Virus record (IMG/VR): IMGVR_UViG_3300047095_000535 | Location: 1-64,000 of that record | Direction: 5' to 3' (one strand) | Source of the DNA: a virus | DNA: 64,000 nucleotides | Shown: piece after piece, positions 18,597-26,098 of the stretch | How positions within the stretch are numbered: position 1 is the first letter of the stretch | How the letters are laid out: every line of letters starts with the position of its first letter | The notes under the pieces: generated by a model | Told to the model about the DNA's origin: nothing | Seen by the model: only the letters and a program-made list of their open reading frames with translations | Databases searched by the model: none | Position numbers and translations under genes: made by a program

Positions 18597-20706
18597 CAGC
18601 ACGGCATATATCAATTTTAGCTCCCTTGATTACACTGGAGCTAACTCGTTGTCCACATATGCGTTGGATCTGACCCCGCTTACGTTTGTTCCCAACTTAT
18701 CCAGCACACAGCATTTAAAAGTGGTCTGGGACTTTGGGGATGGAACCATATCAAACTCTTTCTCAGCTTCTAAGATATATCAGTTTCCGGGTAAGTATTA
18801 TGTCAACTTGGTGGTGTATGATTGCAACAACAACGCCAAGATTTCAACCTTCGAGAAGGAGGTATACATACACGACTATACACCTTTTACATTTGAGGTA
18901 TTAAATCTTTCTGGAGCATATCCTACCGGGAGTATATTAGGCCCAATGGAGGTTAAGGCGTATTACCCCCCATACCAGACGGTCTCTCCAATATTTTTCT
19001 CGGTTTCCGGTAGCAAGGGGTATAATTACTGGAACCTTGATTCAAAGTTCCAGCACTTGGAAAACTTTTACTGTTTCTATGATTTAAATTATAACTATGC
19101 CATATCATCTTATCAATATAGGGAGATACCATCCATAGTGCCAAGTGTTGTCAACCTATACGCCAAGATCTCAAACAACAGCATAGTGAGGTGTTTGTCC
19201 ACAGACGCGAGTGCTAGTTTTATCGGATGTTCTGGGTATAAAGAGGTATACTTTAAAAACGATTTAACATCTTCCGATTTAAGATTCGATTTTTGGATGG
19301 ATAAGACGAAGAATCAGATATCATTATACGATAACCCGAATATCGATTATCTAAACAACCTCAAAGTTTCTTTATCTTCTGTTGGAATAGGTGCGACGAT
19401 ATCCAAGTTGTCAATTACTTCAAACGGTCTGGATGGGGAAGGGTATCCTATATCTGCTTTCAACATCCATCCAATTAAGTTCTTCAACACCAAGATTCCA
19501 TTTGTAGTCAAGCTTAAAGACCTTAATAATTTTTCAATCAAGCAGACGGGTCTTTCATGTAACCCATTGGAGTTATCGGCATTGAATATATCTTTATCTG
19601 TTATTGGGGATTTACAGTTAGTCGCGGAGGGGGGTCAGTATCTATTGACGGAAGCGGGAGAGTATATATATGCTTCGGGGTATACCATTCCTATGCTTAC
19701 CAGTCAATATAATATAGAGTCCCTGAACTATACTTTATCCGCTCAAAATCATGGCGGGGCGTTTAGGGGGTATGTTGAGTTTCCGTATGACGGAACAACC
19801 GATTTACTTCAGAACGTCATTATCGGCGTATCGTATACCGATGCTGTAGGTCCAAACATAGTTTATGGCCAGTCGAACCCTTTTAATGTATACTCGAAGA
19901 ACTACTACGATATATATAAGAAGAACGAGTCTTTCAACGCTTCTCAAACTCTCATGGACTTAAGGTTTCAAGAGACTTTACTAGATAAGACTATATTGTT
20001 TGAAGATTTTTTTGGAGCAGTTTTAGGGGATAGCGGGTACGACCATGAAACAGTAGGTACCAAGCTATATGAGAAAATATCCAACTTTGTTGCAAATACC
20101 CAAGACATCGACGATTGTGAGTATGAGTTTATTGATTCATTAGCACACTTCCTAGGCTATAACGAGGTTGGTGAAGAATCTTATAATTACCCGGAAAAGG
20201 TTAAGCGTATTATAAGTCTTGCGTCTGTCAATAAAAACAAGCTGCTAGGCGAGTATAACCGATTCAAGGAGAACCTAGATATCAGGGGACATACTTCTAA
20301 GGATCAATACGGGACCAACATCGGCAACCAGATCAACCCGTTCACCTACATAGTAGATAGGGACGTTCCCATTGTCGCGCTGGAGAAGTTTAGCAACACG
20401 TATACCCTTATAAACACTTATAAGTCTGACATGTCATTGTATCCATTGACAGATTACTCCATAGACTGGGGTTGGCCTCTGGTATTGCCCGATAATTTTA
20501 ACTTTTCGGACATTGAGAAGTATTATCTATTCTTTGAATACGTTCCGGGTTATGATAATACCGTGATTGGGGGCGTAGTGGATTTTGATAACACCAAGAC
20601 TACTATATCTAGAGGGTTGAACAACTCGGAGCTATTTGGGGCTGATGCGGTGTTTGAGAACATGTTCCTAGACACCTTATACCAGTCGTTGTCGCTTACC
20701 TCTTAA
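18589..20706 (+). CDS. Baseplate/tail structural protein with PKD-like domain
   Basis: 705 aa. Near residue 45 there is VVWDFGDGTISN followed by a YQFPGKYYVNLVVYD strand, the classic PKD fold signature. The remaining two thirds are beta-rich and then partly helical (VKRIISLASVNKNKLLGEYN). It is coupled to gp6 by an 8-nt overlap, as T4 gp7 or gp8 partners would be, so a wedge-associated role is likely. No catalytic motif. It ends convergently with the next gene (4-nt overlap). Not assignable to a specific T4 product from what I can see. Confidence 0.65.
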   Translation: MSNSTAYINFSSLDYTGANSLSTYALDLTPLTFVPNLSSTQHLKVVWDFGDGTISNSFSASKIYQFPGKYYVNLVVYDCNNNAKISTFEKEVYIHDYTPFTFEVLNLSGAYPTGSILGPMEVKAYYPPYQTVSPIFFSVSGSKGYNYWNLDSKFQHLENFYCFYDLNYNYAISSYQYREIPSIVPSVVNLYAKISNNSIVRCLSTDASASFIGCSGYKEVYFKNDLTSSDLRFDFWMDKTKNQISLYDNPNIDYLNNLKVSLSSVGIGATISKLSITSNGLDGEGYPISAFNIHPIKFFNTKIPFVVKLKDLNNFSIKQTGLSCNPLELSALNISLSVIGDLQLVAEGGQYLLTEAGEYIYASGYTIPMLTSQYNIESLNYTLSAQNHGGAFRGYVEFPYDGTTDLLQNVIIGVSYTDAVGPNIVYGQSNPFNVYSKNYYDIYKKNESFNASQTLMDLRFQETLLDKTILFEDFFGAVLGDSGYDHETVGTKLYEKISNFVANTQDIDDCEYEFIDSLAHFLGYNEVGEESYNYPEKVKRIISLASVNKNKLLGEYNRFKENLDIRGHTSKDQYGTNIGNQINPFTYIVDRDVPIVALEKFSNTYTLINTYKSDMSLYPLTDYSIDWGWPLVLPDNFNFSDIEKYYLFFEYVPGYDNTVIGGVVDFDNTKTTISRGLNNSELFGADAVFENMFLDTLYQSLSLTS

Positions 20707-21545
20707 TAGTAGGTTCCGTATACGTCCGTGTCGTTCTTCGACATGTCATACACTTCATCATGGCTTATAGTGTCCACGTCGTAGTCGTATACTTTCTCCG
20801 GACTGGAAAGCGATGGGAACTCCACAGAAGATAGCTTACCAGAGAACAGGTTATCATATACTTGGTCGTTACCAAGTTCTTGTGGCGCGTTGGTCTCAGA
20901 GGAAGTTTCGTAGCGCTTGGCGGTTATTTTCCATACATAATGCCCCATGAGAGGATTGATTCCCCCACTAACCTGTTGGTCGAGTACTTCAGTGATGCGG
21001 AATATCTTAGATCCACGTGTTCCGGGTCTGTCACAACCCAATGCGGTGATTTCCACTAGATCATCCGCTTTCGGTTCGATTCTTTGTCCATGGGAGGTAT
21101 GAAAGTTGTCCTCCGCTCCCACATAGTTACCATCCTCGGTGAGTATTACCAACTCAAGCTCGGTTACAAGATACTTTACAAATGCTTCTGTAAATGAGTC
21201 TATGGCTATATACATAACCAACTCGTCATCGGATTCCATGCCATATCGGGTCAAAGAGACGGATTCTTCCAGTTCTAACATCGCTCGTACTACGAACGGG
21301 GGCGAATACTCCTGTGTAGGGTGTTCCCCGTATAGGATGTTACACTGGTTGAGGTTAAATCCATGTACATAAAAGTTTACATCAACTCCGTAGTTATTGA
21401 TTTGTTCAATGAAAACGTGTTTAAAGACCAGTCGTTCAGCGGAGTATTTAGACGGGTCTGCGAACCCCCCGCAATTGGAATTGTATATCCCCGCGAATAG
21501 AACAGAGGGATTTAGACAGGATAGAGGTGTTACTGGACAGCCCAT
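20703..21545 (-). CDS. Putative neck / head-completion protein (gp14-like)
   Basis: 280 aa. Features in order: FYVHGFNLNQCNILYGEHP near residue 60; ELEESVSLTRYGMES; then EPKADDLVEITALGCDRPGT leading into KIFRITEVLDQQ and YVWKITAKRYETSSE. This succession (dinucleotide-like 'YG', acidic segment, 'P.xxDLxEI', 'FxIxxV', 'YxxxxKxYxxS') resembles the T4 gp14 neck family in length and layout, but I cannot align it by hand with certainty. It is followed upstream by a 109-aa gene 1 nt away, so both form one unit. A baseplate or adaptor protein is the alternative. Confidence 0.45.
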   Translation of the reverse strand: MGCPVTPLSCLNPSVLFAGIYNSNCGGFADPSKYSAERLVFKHVFIEQINNYGVDVNFYVHGFNLNQCNILYGEHPTQEYSPPFVVRAMLELEESVSLTRYGMESDDELVMYIAIDSFTEAFVKYLVTELELVILTEDGNYVGAEDNFHTSHGQRIEPKADDLVEITALGCDRPGTRGSKIFRITEVLDQQVSGGINPLMGHYVWKITAKRYETSSETNAPQELGNDQVYDNLFSGKLSSVEFPSLSSPEKVYDYDVDTISHDEVYDMSKNDTDVYGTYY

Positions 21546-21546
21546 A

Positions 21547-21876
21547 TTATTGTAGAGATAATCCTTTCTTGATTTTAACCATCGGACCCGACAGACCCAT
21601 TGTCATGTAACAATCGTTTCCAGAGTTCTTATAATTCTTGTAAACCTTACCAGCTTGGAATTTCAAGCCTAGTTTCGGCAATATCCTATCTAGCTGTACT
21701 CCTTGGTACATTCCCGGTAGAATATTCTCTTCCCGGTCTCCTTTGGTATATAGTTGTTTCTTATCAGGACCGACTATATTAGGATTTCGACCATTGTCCG
21801 CGTAGATGGACGGAGTTGGGGTACCATCCGCAAGATTATGTCTATATTCAAGGAAGAACTGTAAGAAAGGTTTCAC
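21547..21876 (-). CDS. Small late protein with possible capsid-targeting N-terminus
   Basis: 109 aa with a GTG start, fixed by a late box 7 nt upstream. The opening MKPFLQFFLEYRH has the shape of a T4 internal-protein targeting peptide (short hydrophobic helix with F-L-E as a prohead-protease-type site). The remainder is basic and polar with GDREENILPGMYQG. It is co-transcribed with the 280-aa putative neck gene. Function unknown; head or neck association is inferred. Confidence 0.55.
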   Translation of the reverse strand: MKPFLQFFLEYRHNLADGTPTPSIYADNGRNPNIVGPDKKQLYTKGDREENILPGMYQGVQLDRILPKLGLKFQAGKVYKNYKNSGNDCYMTMGLSGPMVKIKKGLSLQ

Positions 21877-21883
21877 TAATAAC

Positions 21884-21889
21884 TATTTA
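21884..21889 (-). promoter_or_regulatory. Late promoter box TAAATA
   Basis: Minus-strand TTAAATA ends 7 nt before the GTG at 21876. It lies just downstream of a terminator for the preceding transcript. Confidence 0.55.
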
Positions 21890-21892
21890 ACG

Positions 21893-21923
21893 AAAAAGCC
21901 CATCGGGACACGACGGGCTTTTC
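21893..21923 (-). terminator. Rho-independent terminator
   Basis: Arms AAAAGCCC (21894-21901) and GGGCTTTT (21915-21922) form an 8-bp stem, extended by three inner pairs after one mismatch. On the minus strand the stem is followed by a T-run. It ends the acidic-protein transcript (21947-22909) before the next late promoter. Confidence 0.8.
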
Positions 21924-21946
21924 TAAATTAGTTGTTATCGGATGAA

Positions 21947-22525
21947 TTACCGAATGAATTCTTGTCCTTTACCTTTAATGGTTGATTTAACCTTGTTATC
22001 GGTTCCCATGTCGGGTTTCTTGCCGCTTGTAATGGCATGACCGTAGTCACCGTCATCACCAACATCATCAGTTACGGCTGAAGAGGCTTTTTTCTTATGG
22101 GGGACCACTTTTCCGCCGACTTTGTTGCTTTTCGCTTGAAAAACCTTTTTCTTGTCGGGGGCAACGGCAGTACCTTGAACTTCTTCGTCTTCGTCAAAGT
22201 TGAATTCGTCGCCGCCTTCTTCTCCACCAAGGTCGCCTTCGTCGTCGAAGGACAGATCGTCACCTTCTTCACCAAAACCTTCTTCGTCTCCTCCTAATGC
22301 GCCTTGGAGAACATCTACAAGGGCTTGGGCGGTGGCGCGATCAAGCGTGAACGTTACGGAATCTTCTTCTCCACCAAATTCATCGTCTCCGAGACCTTCG
22401 TCTAGATCAGAATCCGGGGTAGCGTCATCCAAACCAAGGGCGTCGAGATCTTCTCCTTCATTTTCCTGACCGAAGTTTTCTCTGAGAACCTTACTATATA
22501 GCTTATCAAAACTTGATTTACTCAT
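21947..22525 (-). CDS. Nested in-frame short form of the acidic protein
   Basis: The internal ATG at 22525 is preceded at exactly 5 nt by CTAAATA, a full late box lying inside the coding sequence. Initiation here would give a 192-aa protein starting MSKSSFDKLYSKVLREN, itself similar to a capsid-targeting peptide (L-R-E). Phages commonly encode a scaffold as a nested in-frame product (for example lambda Nu3 in C). I propose the acidic domain is made separately from this start. Evidence is promoter geometry only. Confidence 0.5.
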   Translation of the reverse strand: MSKSSFDKLYSKVLRENFGQENEGEDLDALGLDDATPDSDLDEGLGDDEFGGEEDSVTFTLDRATAQALVDVLQGALGGDEEGFGEEGDDLSFDDEGDLGGEEGGDEFNFDEDEEVQGTAVAPDKKKVFQAKSNKVGGKVVPHKKKASSAVTDDVGDDGDYGHAITSGKKPDMGTDNKVKSTIKGKGQEFIR

Positions 22526-22909
22526 GAAGTTATTTAGTATTTTTTTAGAAACTTTTTTACTTTCTTTCAATTCTTCGTCTTCTTCCGCTTCTTCTCCAGA
22601 CCTGAGATCACATTCTCTTTTCAGTTTTTTACGGGTTTCTGTGGATACGGTTGGGTCTTTGGACTTTTTATCCATCTCGGCGGTTTTCTTATTCCTCTTA
22701 CTTACTGGGAGATACTTGGAAACGTCCTCCGCATCTTCCTCGTCCACGATCTTATTATACCCGTCCGTTTTTTCAGCGCCAGTCCCATTGGTTCCTTTTG
22801 CCTTTGGTTCCTCGAAGGGTTTTTGTGTGGATTCATTGATATTTCGTTTTACATCATTCAACATGGTACCGTAAATATCGCCAATTGAAACTCTGTCTGT
22901 TTGCTTCAT
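21947..22909 (-). CDS. Highly acidic protein, possible prohead core/scaffold component (long form)
   Basis: 320 aa from the ATG at 22909, which has a late box exactly 5 nt upstream; an in-frame ATG at 22924 is less likely. The first 125 residues are Lys/Glu-rich. The middle (about residues 150-235) is extremely acidic and glycine-rich (DEGLGDDEFGGEEDS, GGDEFNFDEDEE). The end is Lys-rich. Such charge and low complexity match T4 scaffold/core proteins such as gp67, gp68 and gp22. It faces the terminase gene divergently. A second start lies inside the frame (next entry). Function is inferred from composition and context. Confidence 0.6.
   Translation of the reverse strand: MKQTDRVSIGDIYGTMLNDVKRNINESTQKPFEEPKAKGTNGTGAEKTDGYNKIVDEEDAEDVSKYLPVSKRNKKTAEMDKKSKDPTVSTETRKKLKRECDLRSGEEAEEDEELKESKKVSKKILNNFMSKSSFDKLYSKVLRENFGQENEGEDLDALGLDDATPDSDLDEGLGDDEFGGEEDSVTFTLDRATAQALVDVLQGALGGDEEGFGEEGDDLSFDDEGDLGGEEGGDEFNFDEDEEVQGTAVAPDKKKVFQAKSNKVGGKVVPHKKKASSAVTDDVGDDGDYGHAITSGKKPDMGTDNKVKSTIKGKGQEFIR
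22531..22536 (-). promoter_or_regulatory. Internal late promoter box TAAATA
   Basis: Lies within the 320-aa acidic gene and ends 5 nt before the internal ATG at 22525. See nested-gene entry. Confidence 0.55.
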
Positions 22910-22940
22910 GTTTATATTTAGCATTAAATAGCATTATATT
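22910..22940. promoter_or_regulatory. Divergent pair of late promoter boxes
   Basis: 31-bp region with minus-strand TAAATA (22915-22920, 5 nt before the ATG at 22909) and plus-strand TTAAATA (22925-22930, 10 nt before the terminase ATG at 22941). Confidence 0.6.
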
Positions 22941-24761
22941 ATGGCAGGAAGAGGTAGACCCAAGAAAACAGTTGACGATATAAAGCTCAGTCGGAAGGAA
23001 ATGTACTTAGGAAATCCTGATTTACCTTCAATTGAAGCTAAGTTCGCGTTTACTCCTGAAATGGAGGAGGAAATTATCAAATGTAAAAATGACATATTAT
23101 ATTTTGCGGAAACGTACTTCTACATCATTACAGACGAGGGAAAAGAGGTAATTCCCCTATTTGATTACCAGAAGAGGCTAATAGAAGCTTTCAAGAACAA
23201 TCGGTTTAATATAATACTAAGTTCGCGCCAATCAGGTAAAACAACCATGTTATCCATTCTAGCCTTACATGAGGCGTGTTTCAATGAGTATAAAAACATA
23301 GTTATCGTTGCAAATAAGGAAGACACCGCCAAAATGATATTCAAACGGGTAAAGTTGGCGTATGAAGCTTTGCCGGTATGGTTAAAGCCTGCGGTTAAAA
23401 CATGGGGGCAAACCAGCTTGGAACTTGCGAATGGTAGTTATATAGGTATTTCCACCACAACCGGGTCTGCTGCCCGGGGGCATACCATCCACGCACTTTT
23501 GCTTGATGAGCTAGCCCACATCGAACCAGACTCCATTGTTGAAGACTTCATGAGGTCTGTTCTACCAACCATTTCCAGATCGAAAAAATCAAAAATCCTT
23601 ATAACCTCTACTCCCAAAGGTAAGAATAATGTGTTTTATCGGATGTATACCGCCGCTACCAAGGAAGGAACCAAAGAATGGAATGGAATACACCCGGAGG
23701 TCGTTCATTGGTCGGAAATACCGGATCGTGATGAGGCATGGAGACAGGTGGAAATCGCTAGAATGGGGTCAACAGAGGCATTCGAGCAAGAGTTTGGATG
23801 CGTTTTCATGGACGATGGTTCTTCTGCCATTGATACAGAGTTATTTGAAGAACTTAAGAAGTTTTGTTGTGAGCCTAAACATAGTTTTGAAGACGGCCAT
23901 TATAAGATATGGGAAGAACCCGATCCATCCAGAGTGTATGTAGCGGGGGTTGATGTGTCCGAAGGGGTGAACCAAGATGCGTCCGTTATACAAATCTTGG
24001 ATATAACCGATCTGCGAGAGATTACACAAGTGGCCGAGTATCATAATAATACGATTGCTCCTGCGGAGTTCGCCAATAAGCTTTACGAAATATTATGTAA
24101 TTGGGGGAAACCGCTGGTTCTAATCGAGCGTAATAATCAAGGGGGACAGGTCTGTGATAGGCTTGTACTAGACCTTGGATACGAGAAGGTGGTATCGTGG
24201 GGAGCTAAAAAGTCCCATCGGATGAATATCATGTATGGTATCATATCCCACACTAATACGAAATACACGGCGGTATTGAACGAGAGATACTTCATCAACG
24301 AAATCCGTGCGGTTAAGTTTAGAAGCTTACAGACGTTGAATGAGTTTAAAACCTTTATCAGATATCCAAATGGTACTTGGAAAGCGAAAGGCGGGGACCA
24401 TGATGACAGGGTTATGGCGTTTTTATGGGCGTTGATGATACTATACACTGAAATTACCCAATTATACTTCGAAATTGTTAAAGTGGATGACTTTGGAAAA
24501 CCATTGATCTTGGAGGTTATGGACTGGGGGACTAAGATGTTCGAAAACCCCACTTCCATATATACAAACGAGCAAGTAGATAGTATCGAAAACTCCATGT
24601 TGAACCCAATGAGCTTCGGCGCGTTCGAGGAAGGGGAAGATGAAGTATCGGGATTACTGGCGGAAGGATGGGTGTTTGTGAATGGGAGTATGCCTTATAT
24701 ACATCCAGATCGAAACATGACTAGGGAATCGTACGATATTATGAATAAGTGGTTTAAATGA
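22941..24761 (+). CDS. 17: Terminase large subunit (gp17-like)
   Basis: 606 aa, the T4 gp17 length. The ATPase domain has Walker A SSRQSGKTT (about residue 94), Walker B LLLDELAH and the coupling motif ITSTPKGKN. The C-terminal RNase-H-like nuclease has VAGVDVSEG as the first catalytic Asp strand, LIERNNQG, and DDRVMAFLWAL as the final acidic pair. It powers DNA packaging into the prohead and cuts the concatemer. It is divergent from the acidic gene. The small subunit is not adjacent; a candidate lies at 38145-38618. Confidence 0.95.
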   Translation: MAGRGRPKKTVDDIKLSRKEMYLGNPDLPSIEAKFAFTPEMEEEIIKCKNDILYFAETYFYIITDEGKEVIPLFDYQKRLIEAFKNNRFNIILSSRQSGKTTMLSILALHEACFNEYKNIVIVANKEDTAKMIFKRVKLAYEALPVWLKPAVKTWGQTSLELANGSYIGISTTTGSAARGHTIHALLLDELAHIEPDSIVEDFMRSVLPTISRSKKSKILITSTPKGKNNVFYRMYTAATKEGTKEWNGIHPEVVHWSEIPDRDEAWRQVEIARMGSTEAFEQEFGCVFMDDGSSAIDTELFEELKKFCCEPKHSFEDGHYKIWEEPDPSRVYVAGVDVSEGVNQDASVIQILDITDLREITQVAEYHNNTIAPAEFANKLYEILCNWGKPLVLIERNNQGGQVCDRLVLDLGYEKVVSWGAKKSHRMNIMYGIISHTNTKYTAVLNERYFINEIRAVKFRSLQTLNEFKTFIRYPNGTWKAKGGDHDDRVMAFLWALMILYTEITQLYFEIVKVDDFGKPLILEVMDWGTKMFENPTSIYTNEQVDSIENSMLNPMSFGAFEEGEDEVSGLLAEGWVFVNGSMPYIHPDRNMTRESYDIMNKWFK

Positions 24762-24810
24762 ACACCCATTATAATAGGATAATATATTTTTTTGAAGTAA
24801 CCACATGTTA

Positions 24811-25014
24811 TCAGACATTGTTTTCTGGAATCAGCTTCTGCCCTTCTTCTGAAGAGAGAAAATCAATAATCGCCCTATCTAGGTTATCTCCAGTACAGTT
24901 AGCCGTATTATAGGTTATACTTCTTCTTCCTACCGAAACAGTCACCTCGTCATCGGGATTTAGTGTTTTTTCATAGTCTGTTAAGATTTCTGATATTGTT
25001 CGGTTATCGTTCAT
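24811..25014 (-). CDS. Small protein, unknown
   Basis: 67 aa (MNDNRTISEILTDYEKTLNP...). Acidic, helix-strand mix, no recognised motif. Its start overlaps the stop of the 81-aa gene (ATGA), so the pair is translationally coupled. It lies between terminase and the first tube-like gene on the opposite strand. Function unknown. Confidence 0.55.
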   Translation of the reverse strand: MNDNRTISEILTDYEKTLNPDDEVTVSVGRRSITYNTANCTGDNLDRAIIDFLSSEEGQKLIPENNV

Positions 25015-25256
25015 AATGGTGGAGTTACGTTCACTTTCATCCCTCTAGTCTTGTTGAAGGAGTCATAGATAGCATCTTCTACTTTAATTTTATCACTATC
25101 TGGTACCTTAGATATCATTCCGCCTACTATGACATTCAATATACCTACTACCTTTGTAAGAGACATGTCAGCATTATTGACGATTCTAAAGGTTATATAT
25201 CCATTCGGGGTCTCCCCAATCTCGATAATTGGAGTTATGTCTTGTTGTGTTATCAT
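25011..25256 (-). CDS. Small protein, unknown
   Basis: 81 aa (MITQQDITPIIEIGETPNGY...), with a hydrophobic central stretch (VVGILNVIVGGMI) too short and interrupted to be a sure membrane segment. First gene of a two-gene minus-strand unit with a late box upstream. Function unknown. Confidence 0.55.
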   Translation of the reverse strand: MITQQDITPIIEIGETPNGYITFRIVNNADMSLTKVVGILNVIVGGMISKVPDSDKIKVEDAIYDSFNKTRGMKVNVTPPL

Positions 25257-25265
25257 AATTACTTT

Positions 25266-25271
25266 TATTTA
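25266..25271 (-). promoter_or_regulatory. Late promoter box TAAATA
   Basis: Minus-strand ATTAAATA ends 9 nt before the ATG at 25256; a longer spacing than most. Confidence 0.45.
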
Positions 25272-25392
25272 ATATTTAAGTCTTCTGGGCCAGCCCATCA
25301 GATGGAACTCTATGAAGGCTTTGAAGTTGCTCATACGGATATGATAGGGCATGGATTGGAAATGTCAAGAGGGGGATTTAAAAAATAGTGGA

Positions 25393-25405
25393 GGGGGGGG
25401 GGGGG
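25393..25405 (+). other. Run of 13 guanines in an intergenic region
   Basis: The 168-bp gap 25257-25424 holds the minus-strand late box, a 28-codon open frame (25302-25388, no recognised product) and an uninterrupted G13 tract 20 nt before the next gene. No TAAATA box precedes that gene, unlike most late genes here. The tract could be genuine (length-variable) or mark a sequencing/assembly error that removed the true promoter or start. Confidence 0.8.
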
Positions 25406-25424
25406 TATTTGAAAATGGGGCCGG

Positions 25425-26039
25425 TTGAAAATTACCAACATATTAAATAGTCATATAGTGAACACCACAGTCCAAAGTTATTTAAACAAGGCCCGCGAAG
25501 ACAAGTTCTTACTTGTTTTCGACGTTCCACCTATTCTAAAGTCCACTATTAGTGAGTACATTCGGGATAATGAGCATATCAACCCGAATAGCGTCCAATT
25601 CAGCATATTTGGCAGCATCGTTCCTCAGATTACGGTAAAAGGAGTGGAAGCTAGATACGCGGGGTCCACTTTATACGTCTCGTCCCACTCCAAAGACAGC
25701 TACCCTCCGGTAAACGTGAAGTTTGTAATAGACTCCATGTACGACAACTGGTGGGTCATATATCAGTGGTTGAACCTCCTACATGACCAGAAAACCGGGA
25801 CTTATAACGCCAATAACATCCCGGTTGATAAGAATTTCAATGATTATATGACAAATATGACCATTTATGGGCTGGATGAGTATGGGAAGAAGCGTATGAA
25901 GTTCACATATATAAAAGCGTTCCCTACTTCTCTGGATGAGATAGTTTTCAACCAAAAAGCCGACGCGGGGAAGGAAATTGAAAGCGGATTTACGTTTCTC
26001 TACAGCCAGCTTCATACTGAAAGACTATTGGAAGTATAA
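25425..26039 (+). CDS. Tail-tube-fold protein (gp19-like paralogue)
   Basis: 204 aa with a TTG start; the frame is closed by a stop just upstream, so nothing earlier is available. The core resembles the two tube proteins at 29936 and 30580. Shared features are a hydrophobic N-terminal strand (DKFLLVFDVPPIL), then VKFVIDSMYDNWWVI, KFTYIKAFPTSLDEIVFN (compare FRFRKAFPTAVEPFTLN in the 30580 protein), and a terminal strand. It precedes the sheath gene, where tube or tail-terminator proteins (gp3, gp15, gp19) are common. Most likely a tube-like or tail-completion ring; which one is uncertain. Confidence 0.55.
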   Translation: MKITNILNSHIVNTTVQSYLNKAREDKFLLVFDVPPILKSTISEYIRDNEHINPNSVQFSIFGSIVPQITVKGVEARYAGSTLYVSSHSKDSYPPVNVKFVIDSMYDNWWVIYQWLNLLHDQKTGTYNANNIPVDKNFNDYMTNMTIYGLDEYGKKRMKFTYIKAFPTSLDEIVFNQKADAGKEIESGFTFLYSQLHTERLLEV

Positions 26040-26087
26040 TATTTCTCTTTTCTCTCTCCATACTTTATTTTTTTGGATGGAAAAGAT

Positions 26088-26093
26088 TAAATA
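26088..26093 (+). promoter_or_regulatory. Late promoter box TAAATA
   Basis: TTAAATA ends 5 nt before the sheath ATG at 26099. Part of a 59-bp gap with nothing else recognisable except pyrimidine-rich sequence. Confidence 0.65.
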
Positions 26094-26098
26094 GAAGT

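Noticed and set aside
22097-22469. Ser/Pro-rich plus-strand open frames
   Set aside because: Antisense to the acidic Glu/Asp-rich gene, whose codons generate long complementary frames.
22909-22924. ATG at 22924 as start of the acidic protein
   Set aside because: The late box lies between it and the next ATG, so transcription would begin after it.
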